Assembly (NCBI GenBank): GCA_003454665.1
Contig: DMKB01000277.1
Span: 305-21,426 of the forward strand
Length of the DNA stretch: 21,122 nt
Direction of reading: 5' to 3'
Source of the DNA: Nitrospiraceae bacterium
Lineage (GTDB): Bacteria; Nitrospirota; UBA9217
The notes below the pieces were generated by a model. That model was not told where the DNA came from, made no database searches, and worked only from the letters and a program-made list of their open reading frames with translations. The first letter of the stretch is position 1. Each line of letters starts with the position of its first letter. Below, one piece after another: positions 13,083 to 20,451 of this stretch. The position numbers and the translations under genes are program-made.

Positions 13083-13751
13083 TCAATAACCAGGAGGCGG
13101 CTTCACCCACGGCAGCCGTGATGCGAGGCTCTCGCAAGCATATTGTGCTACTTGCATGAAACTTGCCGGTGTGCCGGTCATCACTTCTGTCGTAATCATG
13201 CCTTCTCCTGCGCCGTGCCATATAATTTTTCCGCTTTTGGTGTCCCACAGCTGCGCGTGGATATCCACGGTGGATTCCCGGGTTTTTAAAAAGGAGATGC
13301 CGAGAATAGTGGCGCGATTAAAGGTAACCTGTTTAAACCGGAGCAGCTTCGGAAGGAGTATATAACGTGCGTTGAGGGCTCGGCTGAGCCGTGAAAGGGT
13401 CTCCCTGCTGAACATGCCTGTTTCCTGGTAGATTTTGACGGTTTCACGATACTCATTCAGGAGTCGCTTTTTATTGCAGGTGCTCTGGACGATATCGAGA
13501 GGGATGATGCGTGGCCCGTTCTTGACTTTGATGAGTGATTGATAAAGGACGCCCGAAAGCGCTTCCCGGTAGATCTGGTCGTCCTCTGTCGTTACTGCCG
13601 GCAGGATGGCAACGCTCGCTCCCTTAAACATTTCGGGCGAAGTGCCGGGGGAACGGTACAGTTCCCATGAAAATTGCGCTTCCGGCTCCGGCTTCGCACA
13701 GCCCGTGCCGACCAGGGCGACGAGCGTAATAAGGATCGTCAATCGCGTCAT
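13083..13751 (-). CDS. Putative lipoprotein of unknown function
   Basis: A 222-residue exported protein with a hydrophobic start and lipobox VGTGC, so Cys18 is probably acylated. The mature domain begins with a strand ASVAILPAVTTEDDQ, followed by a helix, a segment RIIPLDIVQSTC, a central helix with ETLSRLSRALNARYILLPKLLRF, and C-terminal strands STVDIHAQLWDTKSGKIIWHGAGEG. This order (VAVLPF-like strand, low-specificity 'ARYIL' strand, then 'lWDt.tGkivW') resembles the LpoB/CsgG-like lipoprotein fold, a fold inference only. AAGGA precedes the ATG. It starts 8 nt after the LysM/M23 gene stop, so the two are co-transcribed, suggesting a cell-wall or envelope role. Confidence 0.8.
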   Translation of the reverse strand: MTRLTILITLVALVGTGCAKPEPEAQFSWELYRSPGTSPEMFKGASVAILPAVTTEDDQIYREALSGVLYQSLIKVKNGPRIIPLDIVQSTCNKKRLLNEYRETVKIYQETGMFSRETLSRLSRALNARYILLPKLLRFKQVTFNRATILGISFLKTRESTVDIHAQLWDTKSGKIIWHGAGEGMITTEVMTGTPASFMQVAQYACESLASRLPWVKPPPGY

Positions 13752-13759
13752 ATCATTCC

Positions 13760-14668
13760 TTACCAGAGATATCGGAGCGGATCCCGGGGAATACCGTTCT
13801 CGCGTACTTCAAAATGAAGGTGTGGGCCGGTGGCGCGGCCGGTGCTCCCGACCCTGGCGATGATCTGCCCCCGCTTTACGGTTTGACCTTTTTTCACAAG
13901 GGTCTTCGAACAGTGTCCGTAGAGCGTTGTATACGCATTCTTGTGGGACAGGACGACGTATTTGCCTATGTACTTCCCTTCGCCAACGTCCTTTACCGTG
14001 CCGGCTGTCGCAGCGGCAATGCGCGATCCCGTGGGCGCTGCAAGGTCTACCCCGGTGTGCTTGCCGCGGAAACCGCCGACGGGATGCTTGCGCATACCCA
14101 TGGTAGAGGTAATTCTGCCGAGGAGCGGCGACCCGAAGATGCCGCGGCGGCTGAAGTGACGAGCCATCTCCGCAGTCAGTTGACGGGGTTTCGCGCCGGG
14201 AATAAAGATCTCGAGGCCCGGCGGCAGTATGTGCTGCTGCTCCAGATTGTTCGCGGCCATGATGGTGGCTTCCGGGGCCGCGTAGAAAACTGAAATATCC
14301 TGAACGGTTTCCTCGCCTTCGATGCGATGCACTGCCCCCCGCTGGCTCGGAACGCGGATTATCTGGCCGATATGGGCCAACAGCTTTTTCAAGCCAGCGT
14401 TCGCGCCGATGATGGTGTCTATGTCAACGCGGTGCTCCTTCGCTACCTTCCAGAAATTGTCGCCCCGACGTATCGTCTGGTTGGTCATTGCAAGGCCGGC
14501 CTTCTTCCATCCTTCTTCCACATGCGTCTGAGTGACCGTTCGTGCCTGTACGATCCGGCGCTCGATCCTGACGGCAATCCAGCCCACGGCCACGATGAGG
14601 ACGAGGCAGAGAGCAATCGCCCGCCAGAGTGTCCCGGGCTTGCCTATGGTGTCTATGAACTGCTTCAT
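13760..14668 (-). CDS. LysM and M23-family peptidoglycan peptidase
   Basis: The 302-aa protein has an N-terminal membrane anchor or uncleaved signal (about 17-34), two LysM-like units (about 65-108, IRRGDNFWKVAKEHRVD...; and about 117-158, EGEETVQDISVFY...IFIPG) that bind glycan, and a C-terminal M23 LytM domain (about 185-300). The zinc ligands are visible: His204 and Asp208 in GKHTGVDLAAP, and His283/His285 in GPHLHFEVRENG, so it should be an active endopeptidase or an intact EnvC/NlpD-like protein. ATG 14668 with AAAGGG upstream is preferred to ATG 14749. It precedes the lipoprotein gene in an operon. It probably acts at the periplasmic face on peptidoglycan during division or remodelling. 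Confidence 0.92.
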   Translation of the reverse strand: MKQFIDTIGKPGTLWRAIALCLVLIVAVGWIAVRIERRIVQARTVTQTHVEEGWKKAGLAMTNQTIRRGDNFWKVAKEHRVDIDTIIGANAGLKKLLAHIGQIIRVPSQRGAVHRIEGEETVQDISVFYAAPEATIMAANNLEQQHILPPGLEIFIPGAKPRQLTAEMARHFSRRGIFGSPLLGRITSTMGMRKHPVGGFRGKHTGVDLAAPTGSRIAAATAGTVKDVGEGKYIGKYVVLSHKNAYTTLYGHCSKTLVKKGQTVKRGQIIARVGSTGRATGPHLHFEVRENGIPRDPLRYLW

Positions 14669-14983
14669 GCGTTCCCTTTCGTTGTTCCAAAAAAATACCG
14701 CAGAGCTGCCCACGGAAACATCGAGAGCAGGGAGCGCCTGCATTCTCATTCAGGGATGCTTCCGGCTTACGGTCCGGTCTGCGGTGTCGTGCGTCGTTTA
14801 CAAAAGCTTATCATACTTGGGACGTTTTTTCAATGCTTTGAGCGCCGGATGTTCCCCAAACATGCAGCACATCCGGCTGTCTGTGCGGGCGTTTTACAAC
14901 GATTCCCCATTTCGGTTAGTGTGTGTCGTGGATTTTCTGCATGCCGCAAGTGCTATGAGAAGAAATTCCGGGGAACAGCTGGT
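14669..14983. other. 315-nt intergenic interval with a 9-bp inverted repeat
   Basis: No gene is supported here. The main structure is GCCGGATGT (14844-14852) with ACATCCGGC (14869-14877), a perfect 9-bp inverted repeat with a 16-nt loop. No T-tract follows on either strand, so it is not a clear terminator for deoC and may be an operator or a leader structure for the M23 gene. A minus-strand TTGAAA is present near 14830 but lacks a well-spaced -10. Confidence 0.5.
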
Positions 14984-15664
14984 TCAAGAACTGCCGTGTG
15001 TTCTCCGGTATTCTTCCATGATAGCGACTCCGGCGCTCGTCCCGATTCGCTCAGCGCCGGCCTCCGTCAGAGCGAGAACAGAAGCCAGGTCCCGGATGCC
15101 CCCCGACGCCTTTACGCGGCACGCGGGACCAGCGGCCTCGCGCATAAGACGTATGTCCTCCACGGTGGCGCCGCGAGGGCCATAGCCCGTTGAGGTTTTG
15201 ACGAAGGCCGCGCCGGAACGCCCGGCTATTCCACACACCCGGGTTATTTCATCGGTGGTAAGGTATCCGGTCTCGAGGATTATCTTGTGGACCTTCTTCG
15301 GCGTCATAACAATCACATTCTTCATGTCTATCTCGACAACGTCGAATTGGCCGGACTTCACCATGCCGATGTTCATGACCACGTCCAGCTCTTCGGCCCC
15401 GTTTTTCATCGCCTCCATGGCCTCGAAGATCTTCACTGCCGTGGTGGACGCGCCGAAGGGAAATCCGACGACCGTGCCGACCTTCACCGGCGTGCCGGCG
15501 AGCAGGTCCCGTGCCCGCGCAACATGGGAACTGTTCACGATGACCGCTGCGAAGCCGTACTGAACGGCCTCCGTACACAGGGCCACAATGTCCTCGACCG
15601 TCGCGTCGGGGCGGACAACGGTGTGATCGATTTTTTGTGCCAGCCGGCGCGCGTCCTCATCCAT
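14984..15664 (-). CDS. deoC: Deoxyribose-phosphate aldolase DeoC
   Basis: DeoC reversibly splits 2-deoxyribose-5-phosphate into acetaldehyde and glyceraldehyde-3-phosphate in the cytoplasm. The 226-residue protein has IDHTVVRPDAT at the start, the strand VVGFPFGAS, EELDVVMNIG with Asp94, the Schiff-base lysine in FVKTSTGYGPRGAT (Lys156), and KASGGIRD with Lys185; the phosphate-binding GTSAG follows. ATG 15664 has AGAGG upstream and overlaps the stop of the aminotransferase gene by 8 nt, indicating translational coupling. There are no other nucleoside catabolism genes nearby, so the pairing with an aminotransferase is unexplained. Confidence 0.95.
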   Translation of the reverse strand: MDEDARRLAQKIDHTVVRPDATVEDIVALCTEAVQYGFAAVIVNSSHVARARDLLAGTPVKVGTVVGFPFGASTTAVKIFEAMEAMKNGAEELDVVMNIGMVKSGQFDVVEIDMKNVIVMTPKKVHKIILETGYLTTDEITRVCGIAGRSGAAFVKTSTGYGPRGATVEDIRLMREAAGPACRVKASGGIRDLASVLALTEAGAERIGTSAGVAIMEEYRRTHGSS

Positions 15665-16511
15665 GGATGACCTCTTTCCGGTATGCTTCACGGAGGGCCG
15701 CCGTGACCGGACCCGGCGCGCCCGTGCCAACGGGCTTTCCATCGACGGCGGTAACAGGCAGGATTTCTATGATGGAACTCGTGATAAGACATTCATCTGC
15801 TACGGCCAGGTCCTCGGGCCCGAAGGCTGATTCCTGCACGGAAATACCCGCCCGTCCGGCCAGGTCGAGGACCAGTCCCCGCGTAACACCTGCCAGGATG
15901 CCGACGTCCAGGGACGGCGTCCGGAGCGTTCCGTTCTGAACGATGAAGACATTACTCGTCGCCCCCTCGGCAACGTAGCCCTCCCAGTTCAGCATGATCC
16001 CCTCGTAGGCGTTGGCCTTGAGGGCCTCACTCTTCGCAAGGATATTATTCAGAAAATTCGTCCCCTTGATAGACGGGTCGAGTGCGCGCGGGTGATTGCG
16101 TCGCGTGTTCACCACGGCCACGGCAACACCGCGATCAACGACCTCGGGCGGCGGGCCGGTATAGGGTTTTGCCACGATCACCAGGGTCGGTTCCGGGCAG
16201 AGCGACGGATCGAGGCCGATCTCGCCGGGGCCGCGGGATATCTGGATCCGAACGTAGGCATTGTCCAGTCTGTTCATCTTCACCGTCTCGTTCAGCGCTT
16301 CTCCAATCGCGCCGAGCGGCATGGGCAGGGTGAGGGCAATGGCGTCAGCAGAGTGCTTGAGGCGTGCCAGATGATTCTCGAGGAGAAAGAGCTTTCCTCC
16401 GTAGGCACGGAGGGTTTCGTAAATGCCGTCACCGTACAGAAAGCCATGGTCGAAGACGGAGACCACGGCTTTTTCTCTCGGGACCAGGCGGCTGTTCAGA
16501 TAAACGAGCAT
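15657..16511 (-). CDS. Class IV pyridoxal-phosphate aminotransferase
   Basis: The 284-residue product is a fold-type IV PLP enzyme, the group of branched-chain aminotransferase, D-amino acid aminotransferase and aminodeoxychorismate lyase. It shows SVFDHGFLYGDGIYETLR (18-35), the PLP lysine in SIKGTNFLNN (Lys149), AEGATSNVF (181-189) and a phosphate-binding ILAGVTR (205-211). The YVRIQISRG and RRNHPRALDPSIK pattern is closest to the branched-chain type, but substrate cannot be decided. ATG 16511 (MLVYLNSRLVP) matches the family start; an upstream ATG at 16526 is in frame. Neither has a ribosome binding site, and a TTGACA lies at 16540-16545, so leaderless translation is possible. Its end overlaps the deoC start by 8 nt. 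Confidence 0.9.
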   Translation of the reverse strand: MLVYLNSRLVPREKAVVSVFDHGFLYGDGIYETLRAYGGKLFLLENHLARLKHSADAIALTLPMPLGAIGEALNETVKMNRLDNAYVRIQISRGPGEIGLDPSLCPEPTLVIVAKPYTGPPPEVVDRGVAVAVVNTRRNHPRALDPSIKGTNFLNNILAKSEALKANAYEGIMLNWEGYVAEGATSNVFIVQNGTLRTPSLDVGILAGVTRGLVLDLAGRAGISVQESAFGPEDLAVADECLITSSIIEILPVTAVDGKPVGTGAPGPVTAALREAYRKEVIHG

Positions 16512-16516
16512 GGAAA

Positions 16517-16545
16517 AACGTATCATTATTACCGGGACGTGTCAA
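16517..16545 (-). promoter_or_regulatory. Possible promoter of the aminotransferase-deoC pair
   Basis: TTGACA on the minus strand (16545-16540) is followed after 17 nt by TACGTT (16522-16517), a weak -10. A start about 16510 would fall on the ATG itself, consistent with a leaderless message. Confidence 0.4.
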
Positions 16546-16558
16546 GAAGGAAGAAGGA

Positions 16559-16585
16559 GCAGGCCGATGCCCTTCGCCGGCCTGC
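16559..16585. other. 8-bp inverted repeat between divergent promoters
   Basis: GCAGGCCG (16559-16566) and CGGCCTGC (16578-16585) are exact complements separated by 11 nt. It stands between the leftward aminotransferase promoter and the rightward TGCTATAAT promoter, so a shared operator is possible; no T-tract follows. Confidence 0.45.
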
Positions 16586-16624
16586 TGAACAGGTTTCTGC
16601 GCAACGCACAAAATCTCAGTTATT

Positions 16625-16633
16625 TGCTATAAT
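16625..16633 (+). promoter_or_regulatory. Extended -10 promoter TGCTATAAT
   Basis: A perfect extended -10 (TGC plus TATAAT at 16628-16633), with only a weak -35 (CGCACA, 17 nt upstream). It would give a leader of about 280 nt ahead of the two-CW gene. Confidence 0.6.
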
Positions 16634-16696
16634 TGTACTGACTGTGCCGGATCGCGTGGTACTGTCAAAAGTTACAGGAAAAAGCAGGACGACATC

Positions 16697-16747
16697 ATGA
16701 AACCACAGAGTACATTGAGAAAAGATGGGCAAAAGCAAGCATTTTGA
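16697..16747 (+). CDS. Possible 16-aa leader peptide
   Basis: A mini-frame MKPQSTLRKDGQKQAF begins at ATG 16697, with AGGA 7 nt before it, downstream of the TGCTATAAT promoter and before an A-rich stretch. It has no obvious run of regulatory codons. It could be translated as a leader peptide or be chance. Confidence 0.25.
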   Translation: MKPQSTLRKDGQKQAF

Positions 16748-16809
16748 AAATAAAGACAAATAAAGAATCAGAAAAATACTGAGACAGAAAAAACATGTAA
16801 TTAAGAGTG

Positions 16810-16870
16810 CACAGAGGGGGCGAGGAGCATAAAATGCGCTATGCTCCTGAAACGCAGGCTATTCTCTGTG
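16810..16870 (+). ncRNA. Structured leader element before the two-CW gene
   Basis: Two nested stems: AGGAGCATA (16823-16831) with TATGCTCCT (16840-16848), 9 bp around an 8-nt loop, enclosed by CACAGAG (16810-16816) with CTCTGTG (16864-16870), 7 bp. It lies 50 nt before the ATG of the two-CW gene, inside the leader expected from the promoter at 16625. It matches no riboswitch class I can name. The outer stem could also be part of a dispersed ACAGAG-word repeat. The remainder of 16640-16920 is A-rich and otherwise featureless. Confidence 0.45.
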
Positions 16871-16920
16871 ACCTCTGAGGTTAAGTGTTGACAATGCGTA
16901 TCACTGGTCAGGGAGGAACT

Positions 16921-17220
16921 ATGAGCAAGCAAAACTGCTGGGAATTCGAAAAGTGCGGACGCCAGCCGGGAGGAGACCGGACAGACCTCGGCATCTGTCC
17001 GGCGGCAGTCGAGAAGAAGCTCAGCGGCGCCCATGGAGGGACGAATGCGGGCCGGGCATGCTGGGTCGTTGCAGGAACCCTCTGCGGCGGCGAGGTCCAG
17101 GGCACGTTTGCAAAAAAATACAAAAACTGCGAGCAGTGCGCGTTTTATCAACAGGTGCAGAAGGAAGAAGGCCCGAGTTACAAGCTGGCAATAGCCCTGC
17201 TCCAAAAAATGCGATCCTGA
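16921..17220 (+). CDS. Two-CW motif cysteine-rich protein, 99 aa
   Basis: The small protein has seven cysteines in a clear pattern: NCWEFEKCGR (Cys6, Cys12), GICPAA (Cys26), AGRACWVVAGTLCGG (Cys47, Cys55) and NCEQCAFYQQVQKEEG (Cys70, Cys73). The two Cys-Trp pairs and the CxxC-F-Y ending are the pattern I know as a 'two-CW' domain, seen alone or attached to sensors and chemoreceptors in Deltaproteobacteria and Nitrospirota. The arrangement suggests a metal or iron-sulfur site, but function is not established. ATG 16921 has GGGAGG just upstream. The REC-PilZ gene follows after 140 nt and a chemoreceptor is convergent beyond it, so a signalling role is plausible. Confidence 0.8.
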   Translation: MSKQNCWEFEKCGRQPGGDRTDLGICPAAVEKKLSGAHGGTNAGRACWVVAGTLCGGEVQGTFAKKYKNCEQCAFYQQVQKEEGPSYKLAIALLQKMRS

Positions 17221-17360
17221 CAACCGGCGGAGAACCGGATATGTTTTACGAAGAAAACGCCCCCGCCCAGAGAAAAATGCCCTGCTTCTGATGAATCGAG
17301 CCGGCGCAGGCTTGGGCAGAGTGTATTCCAAGATCACACGAAGTGGCGTGAGGAAAACGT

Positions 17361-18044
17361 ATGCCGTTGAAAAAGAACGTTTTAGTGATCTGCTACTCCG
17401 ATGCAAGCCGGGCGTACCTGGGCGTCATCCTTGACCGTATCAAATACGTGCCGACGCTGACGAAAAACGCCAGCGAAGGAATTCGCCGCTCACAGAACAG
17501 GCCCCTTGATCTCATTGTTCTCGACGGGGACCTGGAGGAAGCGGAACTATTCTCTTCCCTCGAGCTTTTGCAGGCGGAGCCGTCACTGAGCACAGTCCCC
17601 CTCGTTGCCCTCATCATGGGCGACAACCCGCGCAGAAAGGCATCGCTCCTCTCCCGCGGCTGCTCCGAGGTCCTGACAAAGCCCCTCGATATTTTTCTCT
17701 TGAAGAGCAGGCTTGCCGCGTTGACCGGAGGGCAGAGAAACAGCCCCCGCATGTCCCTGCAGATGGAGGTCGAGATTGGAGAAGGCCTCCGGGAACGGGT
17801 GCTGACCTGTACCAATATTTCTGAAGGAGGGATGTTCCTCCGCACCCGGAGACCACTTCCGAAAAAGACCCCCGTGCGCCTGCACTTTACTCTTCCCTAC
17901 GGCACGATGCGCGTAGGCGTGGTGAGCGAGGTAGTGCATGTGGCCTCACTCGGCATGGAGGCCCAGGCTGAACCGGGAATGGGTCTCCGCTTCGTGGAGA
18001 TTTCCGCAGGCGTCCTCGAGGAGATCAGAAAGTTTGTCCGGTAG
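17361..18044 (+). CDS. Receiver-like and PilZ domain protein
   Basis: The 227-residue protein joins an N-terminal receiver-like domain (about 5-120) to a C-terminal PilZ domain (about 124-225). The receiver has the aspartate of LIVLDGD (Asp55) and the lysine of LTKPLD (Lys107), but the usual acidic pair after the first strand is reduced to one aspartate (Asp14 in ICYSDAS), so phosphorylation may be weak. The PilZ domain has the c-di-GMP binding motif RNSPR (126-130) and NISEGG (Asn152, Ser154, Gly157), so binding looks intact. GAGG precedes the ATG. It lies 140 nt after the two-CW gene and convergent with a chemoreceptor gene, pointing to control of motility, biofilm or polysaccharide output. 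Confidence 0.88.
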   Translation: MPLKKNVLVICYSDASRAYLGVILDRIKYVPTLTKNASEGIRRSQNRPLDLIVLDGDLEEAELFSSLELLQAEPSLSTVPLVALIMGDNPRRKASLLSRGCSEVLTKPLDIFLLKSRLAALTGGQRNSPRMSLQMEVEIGEGLRERVLTCTNISEGGMFLRTRRPLPKKTPVRLHFTLPYGTMRVGVVSEVVHVASLGMEAQAEPGMGLRFVEISAGVLEEIRKFVR

Positions 18045-18054
18045 GATGCGGCAT

Positions 18055-18069
18055 TGCGCCGTCGGCGCA
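18055..18069. other. Short hairpin between convergent genes
   Basis: TGCGCC-GTC-GGCGCA is a perfect 6-bp stem in the 43-nt gap between the REC-PilZ and chemoreceptor stops. Without a T-tract it is a weak candidate terminator for both directions. Confidence 0.35.
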
Positions 18070-18087
18070 GAACGACTCCAATACCCG

Positions 18088-20205
18088 CTAAAAACGAAAT
18101 TTATTCAGTTCTTCTTTGAGGGTTTCCGTATGCCCGGTAAGCGCCTTTACGGCGGCGTTCACCTGCGAGACGGCGTCGCGGCTCCGCTTGGCGTTCTGCT
18201 GTATTTCCCCGAGAGACCTGATAAGCGATTCATGCTCCGTGCTGTTCTTTTTCACGGAGTGAAGAATCTCTTTCGATCTGCTCAGCGCCCTGTCCACGGT
18301 CTGGGCGACCCGCTTGCTCGTCAATGACTGCTCTTCCGTCGCCCGCTTCGAGACCTGGGATATCTCTTGCATATGTTCCGATGCCTTGACGATGAGTCCG
18401 ACACCCGCCGCTTGCGCGGAGGCTGCCTTACTGATACTCCCGGACATGGAGGTAACATTCTGAATGGACGAGAGCACGTGGCCCGCGCTTTTTGCCTGCT
18501 CTTCGCTGAACTGGACGATCCTCTGTGAGAGTTCGTGAGACGAGGCCGCCGCTGCGCTGATTTCACCCAGGATCTGCTCCACCTTTTTCGTCAGGGTTAC
18601 GCCGTCCTCCGTTATTTGCGAGCTTTCACCCATGCTGTCGATGGCTCTCCGTGACTCCTTTTTTATTGTGTTCACGAGGTCGGCGATCTCTTTGGTGGAG
18701 CGGATTGTATTTTCCGACAGGTCGCCGATCTCTTCGGCAACCACGGTGAACCCCTTCCCCTGCTCTCCCGACTGCGCTGCCAGGATCGAGGCGTTGAGGG
18801 ACAGCAACTTGGTTTTCTCGGCGATGGAATCGATGACCCGCACGATCTTGCCGATATTCTCGAGAGAGCTGCCGAGCTGTTGTATGACGTCGGCGGATTC
18901 GTTCACGTGGTCACGGATAGCGTACATTCCCGCCACGGCCTTTGTCACGGCATCCATCCCGCCTTCCGCCGTGAGCCGGTTCACTTTTTTTGTCAAGTCA
19001 GCCGAGGTATGCGTAATGGATTCGACTTCCCGAATTGAGCCGCTGATTGCGCCGATCGATGAGGACGCCTCCTCCTGCAGTTCCAGGAGATTGCCGGAGT
19101 AGTCCGCCACCTCGCCGATAGAGGCGGACAACTCATGGATGGAGCTCGACGTCTGGTTCGCCGATGTCGACAGGATCTCTGCATGTTCAGCCGCCTCCGA
19201 GATGGAACTGGACATCTCGAGTATCCAGGACTCGATCTCCTCCGTGGTTTTTGCAAAGTCATGCATGCTCCCGGAGATAGCTTCAACGGCCCGCTTGACC
19301 TCATCGACGTGGCGGTAGGCCGTATCGGCGGCGTTGGACGCTTCAGTTGATGTCTTCACAATGATGTGGGAGCTCTGGGTAAGATTTCCCGACGCATCGC
19401 TCATCGTTCGGAACATGTCTGCTATTTTCCCGAGCATCTGCCTGAGACCCCGCGTCATCGTATTGAAGGCGTCGGCCAGCGCGCCGATTTCATCAGCACC
19501 CTCGATCTGAACGTCCCGGGTCAGGTTCCCCCGGGCGATCTCCGAAGTACTATCCGTCAGTCTTCTGATCGGCCTGAGCAGAGATGAACTGACAAGCAGG
19601 GTCAGCGCGATCCCGGACACCAGCGCAATAACCATGGTAATCGCGATTATTGCAATGGTGTTCTCCGCGAGGCGGACATTGCTCAGGAGAGTTTTGTCGA
19701 ATTCCCCACTGCTCTCCTCCCGGATGTGCGCGAGCAGCCTCACGAGACCTTCCTTGCTCGCCGTGAACCTGTCCGATGCCGCTCCGATCTCCGCCTCGCT
19801 CTTGTTTATGGTCAGCTGGAAGAGGTCCTGGCCGAACCGAAACGCCGCGTCAATTTTTTCCTTCACCTCCAGGTATGAGGTGAGCATCCCTTCACTATGA
19901 GAAAAAGCAGGTTCAGCCGCGGCCCACGTCGTCTCCAGCTTTTCCCGCAGTGCCCGTGCCCGTTTCATGTCCGCCGTCGCGCCCGCGTCCGCTGCTTTCG
20001 AGAGGAGGTTGAGCATCGTGGTCAGCTGACCTTCGAATTCGACAATAAGAACGGCCTGACGAAGGGCCGACTCTTTAACGAATGCGGAATTACTCTGCAT
20101 GGTGCCCGCCGTCCATATGCCGACGCCGCCCACGACGGTGAGCAGAAAAAACATGGACCAGAATAGAAGGAACATTTTTTTTCTGATGCTCAGGTCTTTA
20201 ATCAT
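18088..20205 (-). CDS. Methyl-accepting chemotaxis protein
   Basis: A 705-residue transmembrane chemoreceptor: membrane helix 1 (about 11-32), a periplasmic helical sensor domain (about 33-180), membrane helix 2 (about 183-208), a HAMP domain starting RPIRRLTDSTSEIARGNL (211-228), and a long helical signalling domain to the end. The signalling tip reads IDSIAEKTKLLSLNASILAAQSGEQGKGFTVVAEEI around 458-493. Typical tips have [16 protein letters not shown], so Glu and Arg positions that contact CheA/CheW in well-studied receptors are Leu and Gln here. ATG 20205 with GAGGG upstream is preferred to GTG 20256. Ligand unknown. No che genes are in the window. Convergent with the REC-PilZ gene. Confidence 0.92.
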   Translation of the reverse strand: MIKDLSIRKKMFLLFWSMFFLLTVVGGVGIWTAGTMQSNSAFVKESALRQAVLIVEFEGQLTTMLNLLSKAADAGATADMKRARALREKLETTWAAAEPAFSHSEGMLTSYLEVKEKIDAAFRFGQDLFQLTINKSEAEIGAASDRFTASKEGLVRLLAHIREESSGEFDKTLLSNVRLAENTIAIIAITMVIALVSGIALTLLVSSSLLRPIRRLTDSTSEIARGNLTRDVQIEGADEIGALADAFNTMTRGLRQMLGKIADMFRTMSDASGNLTQSSHIIVKTSTEASNAADTAYRHVDEVKRAVEAISGSMHDFAKTTEEIESWILEMSSSISEAAEHAEILSTSANQTSSSIHELSASIGEVADYSGNLLELQEEASSSIGAISGSIREVESITHTSADLTKKVNRLTAEGGMDAVTKAVAGMYAIRDHVNESADVIQQLGSSLENIGKIVRVIDSIAEKTKLLSLNASILAAQSGEQGKGFTVVAEEIGDLSENTIRSTKEIADLVNTIKKESRRAIDSMGESSQITEDGVTLTKKVEQILGEISAAAASSHELSQRIVQFSEEQAKSAGHVLSSIQNVTSMSGSISKAASAQAAGVGLIVKASEHMQEISQVSKRATEEQSLTSKRVAQTVDRALSRSKEILHSVKKNSTEHESLIRSLGEIQQNAKRSRDAVSQVNAAVKALTGHTETLKEELNKFRF

Positions 20206-20314
20206 GGATATGCCCTCAGGTGAAGCCCCTCCGGCGGGAGCCGGCGGGATAATCACGCGAGCTCAGAGCGCGTGACAAAAGGGTATGCAGCGATCGTCGT
20301 TTCCCCCGCTATAT

Positions 20315-20323
20315 AGTGTAGCA
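20315..20323 (-). promoter_or_regulatory. Possible extended -10 promoter of the chemoreceptor gene
   Basis: On the minus strand TGC plus TACACT (20323-20315) resembles an extended -10; no -35 and no flagellar sigma-28 match was found. It lies about 110 nt before ATG 20205. Confidence 0.3.
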
Positions 20324-20362
20324 CAAAAACGATTATGCATGCCCGGCAAGGGTATGGTTGTA

Positions 20363-20402
20363 GCGCTCGAATTCTCCCGGGGTGGTCGAGCGTGTCGAGC
20401 GC
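20363..20402. other. Competing inverted repeats GCTCGA/TCGAGC
   Basis: GCGCTCGA (20363-20370) can pair with TCGAGCGC (20395-20402), 8 bp, or with TCGAGCG (20386-20392), 7 bp, because the right arm is duplicated 9 nt apart. It lies between two leftward genes, downstream of the membrane protein stop, with no T-tract. Confidence 0.4.
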
Positions 20403-20451
20403 ATGGACCAGTGTAGTGCAGAACAGGCCTGCGGTCAAGGGGTGAAAGCGC

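Noticed and set aside
16888..16893. TTGACA just before the two-CW gene
   Set aside because: No -10 at 16-18 nt; the ribosome binding site occupies that position.
17241..17291. 16-codon frame between the two-CW and REC-PilZ genes
   Set aside because: Only a weak GGAG upstream, no conserved pattern; too short to support.
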